From Sorghum bicolor (lineage: Eukaryota > Streptophyta > Magnoliopsida > Poales > Poaceae): a DNA stretch of 64,000 nucleotides. Below, piece after piece: positions 1 to 11,467 of this stretch. Numbering within the stretch: position 1 is the first letter of the stretch; each line of letters starts with the position of its first letter. The notes beneath the pieces were generated by a model. The model was given only the letters and a program-made list of their open reading frames with translations. It made no database searches and had not been told where the DNA came from. The translations under genes were made by a program, and so were the position numbers. The stretch is from contig NC_012870.2 of assembly GCF_000003195.3 (NCBI RefSeq), forward strand, positions 39,585,491 to 39,649,490. Reading direction: 5' to 3'.

Positions 1-1188
1 CGATTTGTTGCACAATGTGATGTATGCCAAAGGGTTAAAGCAGAGCATCAGAAACCAGCAGGCTTGCTCCAGCCATTGCCTATTCCCGTTTGGAAATGGG
101 ATGAGATAGGCATGGATTTTGTGAATGGATTACCCAAAACTCTGAAAGGAAATGATTCAATATGGGTAATAGTGGACCGCCTTACCAAGGTTGCTCACTT
201 CATACATGTGTGCACCAAATATAGTGGAGACAAGTTAGCCCAGTTATATGTGGATAACATAGTCAAATTTCATGGTATGCCAAGTAGGATTGTATCTGAC
301 CGAGGTACCCAATTTACCTCTATGTTGTCGAAAAGTTTGCATGAAGCTATGGGAACCAAGCTAGATTTTAGCTCAGCTTATCATCCTCAAACAGATGGTC
401 AGACTGAAAGAATAAATCAGATTATGGAAGATATGCTAAGAGCATGTGTGCTCACATATGGTAAAGATTGGGAGAAAAGCCTAACTTATGCAGAGTTCTC
501 CTATAATAACAGTTACCAAGCTAGTTTGGGCATGTCACCTTTTGAGGCCCTATATGAAAGAAAATGTAGAACCCCACTGATGTGGTCAGAAGTTAGAGAA
601 CGAACCTTGCTTAGACCAGCCCTTATAAAAGAAGCAGAAGATCGTGTAGCTTAAATCAGAGAAAAATTGAAAGAGGCACAATCACGTCAAAAGAGCTATT
701 CTGATAAAAGAAGGCGGGAGTTAAGTTTTGCAGTTGGAGATTTTGTGTATATCAAAGTCTCTCCTATTCGAGGAACTCGAAGGTTCCAAGTCAGAGGCAA
801 GCTAGCACCTCGGTATATTGGACCATATCAAGTATTACAGAGGATTGGAGTTGTAGCCTATCGTTTTCGGCTACATGAAGAAATGTTAGATATACACAAT
901 GTGTTTCATGTCTCCCAATTGAAGAAATGTCTCAGAGTACCAGAGGAACAAATATTGCCAGACACAGTTGATTTACAAGACGACCTAAGATATCAAGAAG
1001 TGCCAATAAAAATCCTAGATACAGTCACCAAGCAAACTCGAACGACAACAGTCCGAATTTGTCGTGTTTAGTGGAGTAGACACACTGAAGCGGAAGCAAC
1101 ATGGGAAAGAGAAGATGCCCTGAGAAAAGAATTTCCTCACCACTTTAGAACCCAGCCGAATCTCGAGGACGAGATTCCTTTTAAGTGG
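1..1188 (+). pseudogene. Ty3/gypsy chromovirus (Tekay/Del type) integrase C-terminal part and chromodomain
   Basis: This is the 3' end of a pol polyprotein, open at the window edge. Frame 1 begins inside the integrase zinc finger (CDVCQRVKAEHQ). It continues through the catalytic core with MDFVNGLP, VSDRGTQF and YHPQTDGQTERINQ, which holds the last acidic residue. A GDFVYIKV...GKLAPRYIGPYQV segment follows, then a chromodomain-like tail (EVPIKILD ... EATWEREDALRKEFP) ending just before the LTR. Integrase inserts the cDNA, and chromodomains of this lineage are known to guide insertion to heterochromatin. Two in-frame stops break the frame: TAA at 652-654 and TAG at 1069-1071. Both are explained by C-to-T changes of CAA/CAG, so the copy is dead. 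The family call is firm; the Tekay/Del sub-lineage rests on the chromodomain and LTR style. Confidence 0.9.
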
Positions 1189-1196
1189 GGTAGGTT
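1180..1196 (+). other. Polypurine tract of the chromovirus
   Basis: A purine-rich run containing AAGTGGGGTAGG lies directly 5' of the LTR start TGTAACATCCC. This is the place where plus-strand DNA synthesis is primed in LTR retrotransposons. It overlaps the last pol codons. Confidence 0.6.
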
Positions 1197-1557
1197 TGTA
1201 ACATCCCAAAAATTCACATTCAAAAATCACTCGCATTAAAAATTATTTTCAAAATGTATTTCAAAAACTATAAAATAATTTGAGCTCTATAGTATCTCCA
1301 TCTAATCCATCCATATTTTTCGCGCACAAATAACAGCGAGTACCAGAAAGTTAAATGCAAGAGAACATAGCAGTGCACCTACACGAATATATATCTCATG
1401 CATGCATGCAGGACATGCCACCGTCCATTTGCATGCACTTGCATGCAAGGACACGGTGATTAGGCACCGTCCATTTGCATGCATCGTGCATGCAAATTAG
1501 GCACCGACCATGCGCTACAGTAGCATTTTTAATGGCACGCAGCTGAGCGCTTTGGCC

Positions 1558-1565
1558 TATAAAAA
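1558..1565 (+). promoter_or_regulatory. LTR TATA box
   Basis: TATAAAAA occurs in the context GGCCTATAAAAAGCC. Transcription would begin near 1590, and the first ATG downstream is at 1603. It is the only good TATA box in the first 500 bases of the LTR. Confidence 0.6.
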
Positions 1566-1602
1566 GCCAGCCTCGGGTCCTCACTCTCACCATCCGAGAA
1601 GC

Positions 1603-3497
1603 ATGTTCACTCACTCGCTCACTCACTCTCACTTCGCGTATACTGTATACGGCCATACGCACAAGCTGAGCTCGACTGTCGTCGCAAGACGAGGTGAGCA
1701 GCTCATGAGCATCTCCTTGCTCTTCTCTGTCTTTCTGTAGTATTTTTTCCTGTATTTTTTTCTTGTATTTGTCTGTACCGATTCACTGCCAAGAACTCCA
1801 CGAATAGAACCATGACATACAGAAGACCTCTAATTACCCCTGCTAATTTCTCTCTAAACATGCATGTGTGGGCCATAAGCATTAACTTCACCAAATAGTA
1901 CATGCATGCATGCACTACCAGCCAATAAATGCCCACGTGAAACATCCATTCCTTAATCATCGTTAGTCTTTTTCGCATGATTAAATTTCGATCATTTTAC
2001 AAATACCACATGCTAACTCTGATTTCAATAATTCTTTTTCCTAAAATCATCTAAAATCATGATCTACCTCCCATATTAATTTCATGATTTTTAGAGCTTA
2101 TTTGAATTATGTGATTATTTATCTGAGCTTGTTGTCTGTGTCGGTCGTCGCGTATTTTAGCTGACGGAGTGAACGAGCCGGAAAACGAGAACGTTGGAGA
2201 CGAGTACCGCGAGTTTGACACCGAGGACCCGGACTGTCAGCAGGAGTTTGCCGAGGACGCCGACGGAGGCAAGTCCAACCGATCCCCTTTGATGCATATT
2301 GATTCTATTTTTAAACATAACCCGTAGAAGCCGTTTTAAATATTGCATGTACGATATATGTACGAAGTATTTTTGCTGCTTAGTTAAAACCTGTTGAATA
2401 GCCATCCTTGAATTGATATTACCCGATAATTGTCTTATTCGAACCTAGGAACAAATAATATGCTATGACAGAAATATTATTATTTAGTATGCTTAGGACA
2501 TGTTACTCATCCTGGATACTCATCGGTATATTTTTCCAAATATAATGATTTTAAAAGTAAAAGGTGTGAGTGGTGAAAATAAATTGTGGGTATGGTGAAA
2601 GGGTTAATGAACAAGTTATAGATGTGATTACTATGGAGATGGGGCGGATGAGATCTCTTTTGGGGATGCCCTGGTGTTGTGGCTTATACCTTGCGGGGTT
2701 AAGCGTGAAGATATCCGTCTTGTCTCGATTAAGGACTGAGTTGATGATTCATCTTGCCTAACTCATTTATCGTACAACCACTCGCCTTGCATGGGAAAGG
2801 CTTAGTCTAAATCCCTCTAGTTAGTATGGCAATCACCTGGAGGCAGGTGTGCAACGGGATACTAAGTGATGTATGTGAAATTGTGGAAATATATGAAGAG
2901 AGCTTTGTGAATTATTGTGGTATCATGAGATGTGGCCTTAGTGTTCCCGTGGTGAGCGCCATTACTTAGCTATGGAGGGTAATCACTTTGATGGATCTGT
3001 GCTTGCACGACGGTGTAAGTTATGGTATCCTACTTGTGCGAAAAGTGTACAACCTCTGCAGAGTGTAAATCTATCTAGATAGCCGTGTCCGCGGTCTCGA
3101 ACGGGTTATGGTTTGGTTTCAACAACTAGATGGGTTGGGATGAGTGAAAACATGAGAGTGAGTGTGATTTTGGAAATAAATGGTTGACTGCCATTGTGTT
3201 GTGGGAACAAGGGTTCAACAACACTTAAAATTGTGATCAAACCCCCATTTTCAGAAATACTATCATATGTGGAAAAGAGTTCTTTTACAATAGTATTTGT
3301 GAAATGAAACCTTGCATGTGTAAAAAGATAGCTTTATGCAAATAAAACTAAGCCTCATCCTTGATTTATCCATATGCATATATATTGTTATCCCCTTCCG
3401 CAGGGTAAGGTTAGATTTGCTGAGTACTTTGTACTCACCCTTGCTTTATTAAACAGAGGAAGATCCGGACTTCGATCCCGAAGTGGCGTTCGAGTAA
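1603..3497 (+). CDS. Candidate spliced 79-aa ORF encoded entirely inside the chromovirus LTR
   Basis: Three exons can be joined in frame: 1603-1693, 2161-2268 and 3457-3497. The start is the first ATG after the TATA box. Exon 1 ends CGAG at a GTGAGC donor, and exon 2 follows the acceptor TATTTTAG. Exon 2 ends GGAG at a GCAAGT donor (GC-AG class), and exon 3 follows AAACAG and ends GAG TAA. Phases agree at both junctions (1/2, then 1/2), giving 240 nt in total. The N-terminal 30 residues are His/Ser/Thr-rich and may be non-coding in origin. Exons 2 and 3 are strongly acidic (DEYREFDTEDPD, EEDPDFDPEVAFE) and look coding against AT-rich surroundings. The function is unknown. The splice model is inferred and has not been compared with related LTRs. 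Confidence 0.45.
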
Positions 3498-3747
3498 GGT
3501 CGTGTCTGCACCCAACTAAGCATGTGACATTGGGACTCGTCAGATGTTCGATTGCGATATCGTTTGTTTCTGGGTCCTTTGGACCTATGTTGTATTTTCG
3601 TGTCTTATTATTATAGCGTGTCTTCCTTGTCCACGCTTTACGAGACTACTGCGCTAAAACTTATCTGATGTAATAAATGTGTTACTAGCCTCCTGGGACT
3701 AGTATTGTATCTCATTTGAGTTCCTGGTTTACCAGGGGCACTTCACA

Positions 3748-4246
3748 GGGCGGGCGCCCTCTGTAGGTGGGCAGGCGCCAACCTTTGGTGGCCATCCTAG
3801 CTACCTTTTTTGCACTCCCTCCTTTGCTTGGCTCTTATGTAGAATAATAGTTCATGAGTGGTGGTTGGTCGGGGGAAAAGTGTTGGTGAGTGGAGTTATG
3901 TTGGTGGATCAAATAATGTGATGGGATGTGTATGAGGTGTGGTGTATGACATGTGGGACCCAAGGACTGTGGGTCATGCTTCTAGAAGGTTGCTATAATT
4001 AAATATAATGCAGGAAAAATCTATGAGAATTGAAACTTATTGAAATGATAATGGAAAATATTTTTTGTGCCTCCACAATAATTAATAAATATGGGTTGTC
4101 ACACACCATAAATATTATTTATATGGGGCTTTTGATTATTATAATAATGCTATGAATAAATATGGATAATGCAGGAATTAAATATGAGAGAATTAATGAT
4201 ACGGATAAATACCGATTTACCTCCCGGCGAGGGTTTGGGATTTTTA
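3748..4246. other. Unassigned interval between chromovirus LTR and element I
   Basis: There is no convincing coding sequence. It begins with a GC block (GGGCGGGCGCCC, then GGGCAGGCGCC) like the block in the U3 of several LTRs in this window, followed by AT-rich sequence. It is probably a remnant of a related LTR or of the 3' non-coding part of element I, but I could not align it with any copy. Confidence 0.3.
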
Positions 4247-4260
4247 GGTCCCCCAAGCTG
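4247..4260 (-). other. Polypurine-tract-like motif of element I
   Basis: On the minus strand this reads CAGCTTGGGGGACC, just downstream of the gag-protease coding end. The core AGCTTGGGGGA recurs at the equivalent place in elements C, D, E and F. Confidence 0.45.
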
Positions 4261-4262
4261 GA

Positions 4263-6236
4263 CCTCTAAATCTTTTAATCTTCTGAATTACCTTCCTCCG
4301 GAGATGGTGTCTCCAGTGGTTCTTCTTCATGAACTTCCTTCACTGTAGAGTCTCTCTCTGGTCTGGGCTTGAATGTGAAGTGTTCTTCATTTCCATTTAT
4401 GTTGAACTTGATTTCTCCCTTTCCAACATCGATGTGGGCATTGGCAGTGCTCAGAAACGGCCTTCCAGGATGATAGACACTTTTGAGTCGGGACTCATGT
4501 CCAATACCACGAAGTCTACTGGCACAAGGAAATCTCTGATCTTGACTGGAATGTTTTCGACGATGCCCAACGGGTGTCGAACTGATTGATCTGCTAGTTG
4601 TAGGCACATTGATGTTGGTTCTAGGGTCGTATGCTCAAGCTTCTTGTAGACTGATGCTGGTATCACACTGACACTTGCTCCAAGATCACCAAGTGCATTA
4701 TTGAAGTGTTGGTTTCCGATCGAGCAATCAATGGTGGGACATCCTGGATCCTTCTTCTTCCTTGGTGGTTTATTGAGCATGGCCGCACTACATTCTTCTG
4801 TCAGCTTGATAACCTCAGTGGTGGGCAGTGGTCTCTTTTTGTTAAGAATATCTCTGATGTACTTTGCATATGTAGGTACCTGTATGGCATCAAGTAGAGG
4901 TATGTTGACATATAATTTCTGAATGACCTCTACAAACTTACCAAACTGCTCATCCGACTGCAGTCCTCTGTTTCTTCTAGGAAATGGCAAATAGTTGGTA
5001 TCGTAAAATATTTCCTCATTTCCCCAGTACTTGGTGGTTGTAGCAGATCTTCTGCTTCGACTGGGCTTTCTTCTTCTATCACTGCTGGTTGCACTGGTGC
5101 TGATGTTCTTTGTTTCTCTTTTGGGTATGGGGGATCCCTGGTGGCTTTGCCTCCTCTAGTAGTTATATTCTTTACCTGCTCAATGTTAGTGGCTTCAGGC
5201 AATGCAGCAGCTAGCTTTATTAATTTAAGCTCTACCCTTTTATGAAGAGTGTTTTGTTCATCAAAGGCAGTTAATAGAAAATCCATTTTATTGTGTATAT
5301 CTTTTAGAGATGATTCATTTGTATCTAGCCTTTGTTTAACTTCATCATTAGTTTTGGTTTGTTGAGCAATTATCTCTTTTAATGAAAGTTGCTTGAAAGT
5401 GTCACCTGAATTCATACCTTTGCTATTGGGTTGACTCAAAGTAGGTTGATATTTGTATGCTGTCTCAATGGCCCTTTGATCTTCTTTGAACTTGGCCCTC
5501 TGGTCAATCCAATGGAGCAAATTTTCCATCTTGGATGATAATGCATTTACTTCTTCTAGTATTTCTTTAGTTTGATGACATTATTGAGCTTCATCTTGGA
5601 ACCAGCTTTGGTTTTCTGCTATCTTATCCAAAAGTTTCTTTGCTTTTCCAATTGTAAGCTCCAAGAATGATCCTTTAGCAGATGCATCTAGGCACTCACG
5701 AGCCTTCTGGGTTATTCCATGGTAGAAGGTCTGCATAAGTAACCATCTAGCTATTCCATGGTGAGGACAATCTGATATGTATCCTTGAAAACGCTCCCAT
5801 GCTTCTGAAATGGTTTCTGTCTTCTGCTATTGGAAACTGACAATATTCTTCTTAAGGCAGCTGTCTTACCCATAGGGAAAAACTTTGATAGAAAGGCATC
5901 TGACAAGTTCGTTCAGTTGTTGATGTTATCTTGATGGGTGTAGAACCACTTCCTTGCTTTCCCTTCTAGTGAGAATGGAAAGAGGCGAAGCAGTATGACG
6001 TCTTTGTCAACTCCGTTGATGCGGATTGTACTTCCAATCTCTAAGAAATTCTACAAGTGTACACTAGCATCTTCATGTGCCTTTCCACTGAATTGTGTAG
6101 CTTGTACCAAATTGATGTGGCTTGACTTGAGCTCGAACTCGGGTGCTCCTTCTTCTACTGCAAATCTTGGACTAGTTGGAATATTCTCAAGACTTGGAGC
6201 AGAGAATTCTTGCAAGGTCTTTTGTGCCATAGCTTC
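4263..6236 (-). pseudogene. gag-protease region of minus-strand Ty3/gypsy element I (Athila/Tat-related)
   Basis: Gag starts near 6236 (MAQKTLQEFSAPSLENIP) and reads through a GKAHEDASVHL ... LFPFSLEGKARKWFY capsid segment. A linker follows, with KNITTRGGKATRDPPYP near 5.15 kb, an oligomerisation-like helical stretch around 5.2-5.5 kb, and a retropepsin domain near 4.5-4.85 kb. Its active-site motif is DLGASVSVIP, preceded by DPGCPTI. Capsid stops are seen (TAG after VHL; TGA later), with frame changes near 4.95 kb and 4.46 kb, so it is not translatable. Only one protease domain is visible, unlike C-F. No reverse transcriptase follows, either because the copy is truncated or because the element is non-autonomous. 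Confidence 0.85.
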
Positions 6237-6515
6237 AGCAATTGGTGGCTAGCTTCTTTTTCCTTTCTTGATTGCTTTGGTTCTAATGATGAAGAGTTGA
6301 ATGTACCAAAGTCAATCCTGATATACCCTGTATAAAAATATAAACATAGAAAAACAACAGGGTGAACCTGCCAAAGAAGAAGTGCCTTGTTATGATTTCT
6401 CACTTAGTAGCTGTTTTATGCAATTATTTCTCTATAGTCTAGTCTAATATTTTATGTGAATAACCTTGACTGACTTCCTTACTTTCCTTACCGTTCCTAT
6501 GTGTTTCCCTTTGGT

Positions 6516-6533
6516 TCCCCGGCAACGGCGCCA
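6516..6533 (-). other. Primer binding site for tRNA-Asp, element I
   Basis: The minus strand reads TGGCGCCGTTGCCGGGGA. This is exactly complementary to the 3' end of plant tRNA-Asp including CCA (18 of 18, from known tRNA sequence). It lies 8 bases after the 5' LTR, so it fixes both the orientation and the LTR end. Confidence 0.9.
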
Positions 6534-6541
6534 GAAATGCT

Positions 6542-7963
6542 TGTTGACACTAGCTAACACCACTTGAATACTAGGTTGTCATCCCCAGCATGGTGCCAGA
6601 GTGTACAAAGGTATTTATGAATGTAAAGGCTCTCTAGAAAATAATCTATTCTATCCGCAAGCGCACAGATAAAACACCTCATTGTAGCATTTCACCAGGA
6701 AAGTATTCCAGGTATCGTTATTTATAATTTTGCTTAAGAGGACAGTGGAAATGAAGATAAGGATAAAATCTATCAAGGCATAGACTAGACATAAACTTGC
6801 AAGAACATGATTACTAATGAGGAACTGGTCACACAGTCACTTACTTTGGCAGGGGGTAAGCCATAATAATAATGATAATGAAATATAAGCTCATGGGTAA
6901 ATAACACAGCGATTAGAAAATAGACTACTCCTTATATATATAAGGTGACGTCGGATTAGCTAGAGAATGGATTTTAAGTTATCTACTATCTACTAAGTCA
7001 CAATCTACTCTAGTTATCTACAAGATCATATATAGCATAAAATACTCTTCATTCATGTATAAGGAACATTGCTAAAGTAAAACAGAGCATCGCAAGACTT
7101 ACTCCGCAATACAAATTCTGCCTGTCCTATCAACGGAGGGTGGACTATATAAGAATCAACGAAGCTGTCACTATCACGAACTACGACCCAGCCAATAGGA
7201 TACATTTGCAGGTAAATAACATCTAACCACCACTCCCACATGTGATCTACCACTTAACTCCCGCGCGTCAAGAGCTAAGCGCTTTGCAAACTTATACATA
7301 AACTCATTATCAATCATAACTATATCAAATATAGAACTAGAGCAAACTAAGATCATAATAAATAGAGACATAATGCAATTAGAATAAAGTAGTAGAGAAA
7401 GATATGAAATAATACCAATCTTTATTAACGAAGATCCGAATCCAGAGCGCTAGGCTCTAGTTCTCTAATTCTATCTAATCAATCCTCTAAAACTTGAAGG
7501 ATTAGGGAGTAGCTAATTCTAATTCTCTGTGGGAGAGAAGTTCTAAAACCATAACTTTGATGGCTTCCTCTGATAATGATTTCTCCTCTCTCCCCCTGGG
7601 GTGGAGAGGCCTTGCTTATATAGTCCCCTCAAGTGAATTTGGGCCGTCGGATCAAACCGACATTGATCGCACGGTTTTCCTTGATCCTTTAGGTCGGTGG
7701 AGCATAATCCGGTCTCCTGTTCATTCCCGTGGCTTCTGGACTCTTCTAGAATAAGGAAAAATGTGCGGCACGTAATTATCTCGTTGTAAACATGACATGT
7801 GGGCCTTCTCTCCATATTTTCTGATAACCCCCTGCAGAAATAGATAAACACCAAAGCTCATGGAATTCTGTCAGATAAAACCCTAATTCTAGATGTTTGG
7901 TGCATATTGATCCTTTTCCATGTTTAGTTGATGGTTAAATTTAGTACTTAAGGACCATCAACA
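6542..7963 (-). repeat. 5' LTR of element I
   Basis: On the minus strand the LTR begins TGTTGATGGTCCTTAAGTAC at 7963 and ends TAGTGTCAACA at 6542, giving TG...CA ends. The start matches the LTRs at 36958 (minus), 40034, 46407 and 47609 (TGTTGACGGTCCTTAA). A TATA-like TATATAAG lies near 7615-7625 (minus strand), inside the conserved block following the word TTGATCC. The U3 lacks the GGGCGCCC block present in the sister LTRs. Confidence 0.88.
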
Positions 7964-8358
7964 ACAGCAGCCTGAACATCATTTACCTTGAGACTCTCGA
8001 CCTCCTAGGAGTCAAGAGGTCGCAGCTCAAGCCGAGCGCATGGGGCTTCCATGGAGTCGTGCCCAGGAAGAAAGCCCTCCCCGTCGGCCGCATCGACCTC
8101 CCTGTCTACTTCGGCACAACCACGAACTTCATGAAGGAGATCCTCACTTTTGAGGTGGTTGGGTTTCATGGCACCTACAATGCTATCATCGGTCGACCCG
8201 GTTATGCCCAGTTCATGGCGGTCCCCAACTATACCTACCTGAAGCTCAAGATGTCGGGTCCTAAGGGCGTCATCACTATCGGCTCCTCCTACGAGCACGC
8301 ATACGACCGCGACGTCGAGCATGGAGAGGCCATCGAGGACTCCACCCAGCTGGCATAG
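7964..8358 (+). pseudogene. Orphan Ty3/gypsy protease C-terminal fragment
   Basis: One open frame runs from the LTR edge to TAG at 8356-8358. It starts SSLNIIYLETLDLLGVKRSQ and continues with PVGRIDLPVYFGT, NAIIGRPGYAQFMAVPNY and KMSGPKGVITI. This pattern follows the aspartic-protease active site in Tat-lineage pol polyproteins; the ILGRP-type motif is the second conserved retropepsin block. The catalytic half is missing, cut exactly at the LTR I boundary, and the fragment ends against LTR A. It is on the opposite strand to both neighbours. Its third positions are rich in C/G, unlike the flanks. Confidence 0.8.
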
Positions 8359-9316
8359 ACACCATGTCTATACTAAAGAATACTACTCTAATTACCATGA
8401 ATAACTAGAGCACTCAATACGAGTGGAGATCCTATGCAAAGATATAACAACTACACTAATCATAAGTATAAAAGCATAAAGTAAATAGAGAAGATAATAT
8501 ATTAAAGCATAAGTCTTACAAAGAATAAATATAAAGACATAACCTAAGTCTGAAGAAGACTCTTCTAGAACCAAAGCATATCTTCGCTCTCTCTAACTCC
8601 TTGCTATAACTAATCTACTACATTGGAATATTTAGCCCTAATTCTCTAGAAAAGAGAGGTCATCCATTCAAGGGATGCCTCTACAACTCATAATGATGGT
8701 TCTCTCCAATAGGGGGGTCAGGCTTGTATTTATAGCACTTTAAGAAGAACCACAAGCCTTGGATCAAACGGACCTTGAGAGACGGCCAAGATTACTCCTC
8801 AAAGGCGGTGGAGGCAGGATCCGCGTGGTAGAACATGATTGGTGGAGATGCTTAGGCACCTGCCCCTATCCCTTGGGCGGCTGCCCCTGGTTAGCTTCCA
8901 GGTGGGCCCTCTTTGCAAGGTTGATAGATCTTTTCGTTACCTTTCCAAAAAGTCCTGGATCACTCAAAACGGATTCCGGATGAGGGAGACATGCCCAATT
9001 TACTCAGGAGTGCTCTAGAAGCCCATTTGCAATCTTCTGGAAGGCGTAACTTTGTCGTGTGGACTCCGATTTGGATGAATCAAAACTCTATTTCATATGT
9101 CTCGATGAGCACTTCTCAATGGTGCACTCCAATTCATCACTTGAGATACTTCTATTAGGTGATTCTAGTCCTTTTCCAGTTTAACCCCTATTAAACATAG
9201 ATTCACCAAAACTCGTGGAGCTTTTTAGTTTCAAACCCTACATTTATGCTCTGTGGTTCATATCATGTCATATCAAGCAATAACTAATGGATAGAAATGA
9301 ACATTAGTGACCATCA
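8359..9316 (-). repeat. LTR A, probable truncated 3' LTR of element J
   Basis: Read on the minus strand, this aligns by eye with LTR B and LTR C. All three share a GC block, then CCTGCCTCCACCGCC or a close variant, TTTGAGGAGTAATCTTG, TTTGATCCAAGG and a TATAAATA box (plus 8727-8734). It begins near 9316 with TGATGGTCACTAATG and loses homology at 8359, where it abuts the orphan protease fragment. It therefore lacks the terminal U5 part. It lies downstream of the RNase H-integrase region on the same strand, as a 3' LTR should. Confidence 0.65.
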
Positions 9317-9959
9317 GTAGTCATCTCCTAGCGATGGCGTGGTCCTTCAATGGAGAGACAGGACAGCGGTGGCAAAAGATGAAGTGTTAGCGTAGCATGA
9401 GCGTAGGACTAAGGATGGCTTGGCACAATCTCATTTGGTAGCATGACAATGAGATCCTTCACTGGGATGATGGCGAGAGGCTTTGGCTGGGCGACGACGA
9501 TGGCCATCGAGTTGTCGAAGCGGAAAAGCTCGTTGGCATCAATCTCGGTGTGGCTAGCCATTGGAAGTTAGGCAAGAAGAGATTTGGTTGCTGCTAGAAA
9601 AGGTTTGAAGGTATGGCCTTGAGGTAGGTAGGGGGTCAAGTTTGATACCCTGGATCAATTTGCATGAGGGGTTGGATCTAGGCTCTATGGATCGTTATGG
9701 GAAAAATTTGATTCGCACGGAAAACATACGGAATGAGGACTAGAACGCTTCAGAAGGAATGTGGGAGGTGGTGCGAGGTAGCTTGCCATAGGGGCAGACT
9801 GGCTAGCCTAGTAGGTGGGGCCAGCTAGCCCCACCTATTGGCGGCTCATGGACAGGTTTCTCGTACCCCCCTAAGACTTTATTCTAACCCCAATTTTCCA
9901 CTAGTTTTGTTATGAAATGAATTAGAGACACATGATAATTAAATTAGTGGAAAGGAATA
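9317..9959 (-). other. 3' non-coding part of element J
   Basis: This spacer lies between the integrase end and LTR A. It is moderately GC-rich and contains one short open frame, listed separately. No clear polypurine tract is visible next to the LTR. Nothing else was recognised. Confidence 0.4.
9409..9561 (-). CDS. Short 50-aa ORF of unknown identity in element J
   Basis: An ATG at 9561 opens 50 codons ending in TAG at 9409-9411. The peptide starts MASHTEIDANELFRFD and contains MAIVVAQPKPLAIIPVKD. Most codons end in C or G, as in grass coding sequence, and unlike nearby AT-rich DNA. I do not recognise it. It could be a captured fragment, a remnant of an accessory ORF, or chance. Confidence 0.25.
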   Translation of the reverse strand: MASHTEIDANELFRFDNSMAIVVAQPKPLAIIPVKDLIVMLPNEIVPSHP

Positions 9960-11458
9960 AATTGAACTATTTCTAACTTAGTAGGACTTTTATCAGATTC
10001 TAGAAAGATCTTAAGGCGTTGTCCATTTACCTTGAATAACATGCCTTCGTCATTCTGAACAGTTACCGCTCCATGTGATGAAGAGTTAATCATCGTAAAT
10101 GGTCCTTCCTACTTACTTCGTAGCTTCCCATGTTCGTATAGCTTGACCCTAGAATTAAAAAGTAATACCTTATCTCTAGGAGTGAAGTTCTTCATCTTGA
10201 TCCTCTTGTCATGTCATCTTTTGTTCCTTTCCTTGTACATCTTGGCGTTGTGATAAGCTTTCTCACGCCATTCATCAAGTTCTAAGAGTTTCATTTGTCT
10301 TTTGACTCCAGCTGCTTCAAGATCCATATTCCATCTCTTAACTGCCCAGTGAGCTTTGAATTCTAGCTCAACAGGCAAGTGACATGTCTTCTCATAGATG
10401 AGTTGTTATGGAGACATCCCCAATGGTGTTTTGTAAGCCGTCTGGTAGGACCACAATGCATGGGGTAGTTTGTCTTTCCACTTGGTTCCCATCTTATTGA
10501 CTATCTTTTGTGGAATATTCTTGATTTGCTTGTTTGATGTTTCTGCTTGACCACTTGTCTGAGGGTGATAAGGAGTAGCAATGTTGTGATGAATCCCATG
10601 TTGCAATAGATACTTGCGAAAGCTCTTGTTAATGAAGTGAGCGCTAAATCTTGGGAATATTATCTCATGAAACATCCTTTTGGAATTCTAGGAATTAGAC
10701 TTTCTACATGGCATTGCTTCGACCCATTTGGAAACATAGTCGACTGCCACTAGAATGTACTCATAATTCTCAGATTTTTGAAATGGTCCCATGTAATCAA
10801 TTCCCCAATAGTCAAAGAGCTCAATTTGGAGATTGTTAATTAGTGTCTTGACATCTCTCGAATTGATGTTACCATGTTTCTGACATGCTCCACATCTCTA
10901 AATAAGTTCTTTGGTGTCCTCATACATGGTTGGCCAAAAAAATCCACTTTGCCAGATCTTTGAATGTGTACGGAATGCTCCATAGTGTTCTCCATAGGGT
11001 GATGAATGGCATCTTTCGATGTTCTTGATTCCTTGTTTGGATGGCACACATCTTCTGAGTAGCCTGTTTTAGCAAATCCTAAAGTGGTACAGATCATCCC
11101 ATAGGTGAACACGGCTCTCATACATGAGCTTCATCCTCTTATTTCCTCCTAGTGGTACATACACTGTAACTATAAAATTGACATTATCTACATACCAGTT
11201 GTTAGACCTGGAGACTAGATAAAGCATATCATCCTTGAGTGAATCATTAATGGGTGAATCCTATGAGTTCTCAATCTGCACTCTTAACAAGTGATCGGCA
11301 ACATAATTTTCTACTCCCATTTTATCTTTTATTTCTATGTCAAATTCTTGGAACAGCAAAATCCATCGTATCATGCAAGGTTTAGCATCTTTCTCAGTGA
11401 GTGTTGATGATAGATAAGTACTCTTTTTAACCATCAACATAGCATGAGTAATCACGTA
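9960..11458 (-). pseudogene. RNase H-integrase region of minus-strand Ty3/gypsy element J
   Basis: The RNase H end is at 11458-11270 (STYLSSTLTEKDAKP, IRWILLFQEFDIEIKDK, ENYVADHL). The integrase zinc-finger region lies near 11.1-10.85 kb in a shifted frame. The core at 10675-10406 has YHPQTSGQAETSNKQIKNI and KLPHALWSYQTAYKTPLGMS. The C-terminal part runs to about 9.96 kb with CHLPVELEFKAHW, NSRVKLYEHGKLRSK and VNGQRLKIFLES. These features fit the Athila/Tat-related group. Stops and shifts are frequent, and the 5' part of pol is missing at the junction with LTR B. Such an element could in principle have supplied enzymes for the non-autonomous relatives C-F, but that is inference. Confidence 0.85.
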
Positions 11459-11467
11459 AATCAGAAT

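Larger units (their letters stand above)
1197..3747 (+). repeat. 3' LTR of the chromovirus (about 2.55 kb)
   Basis: The LTR starts with TGTAACATCCCAAAAA right after the purine tract, a typical start for grass Ty3/gypsy LTRs. The proposed end is ...GGGCACTTCACA, which gives TG...CA termini. The length fits Tekay/Del LTRs, which are known to be long. A TATA box lies at 1558-1565. The 5' copy is outside the window, so the right boundary is inferred from the CA end and the change in sequence character, and no target duplication can be checked. The LTR contains a phase-consistent three-exon ORF, listed separately. Confidence 0.7.

Noticed and set aside
3374..3616. 80-aa plus-strand frame in the chromovirus LTR
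   Set aside because: It overlaps the proposed exon 3 in a different frame and lacks the acidic coding-like composition.
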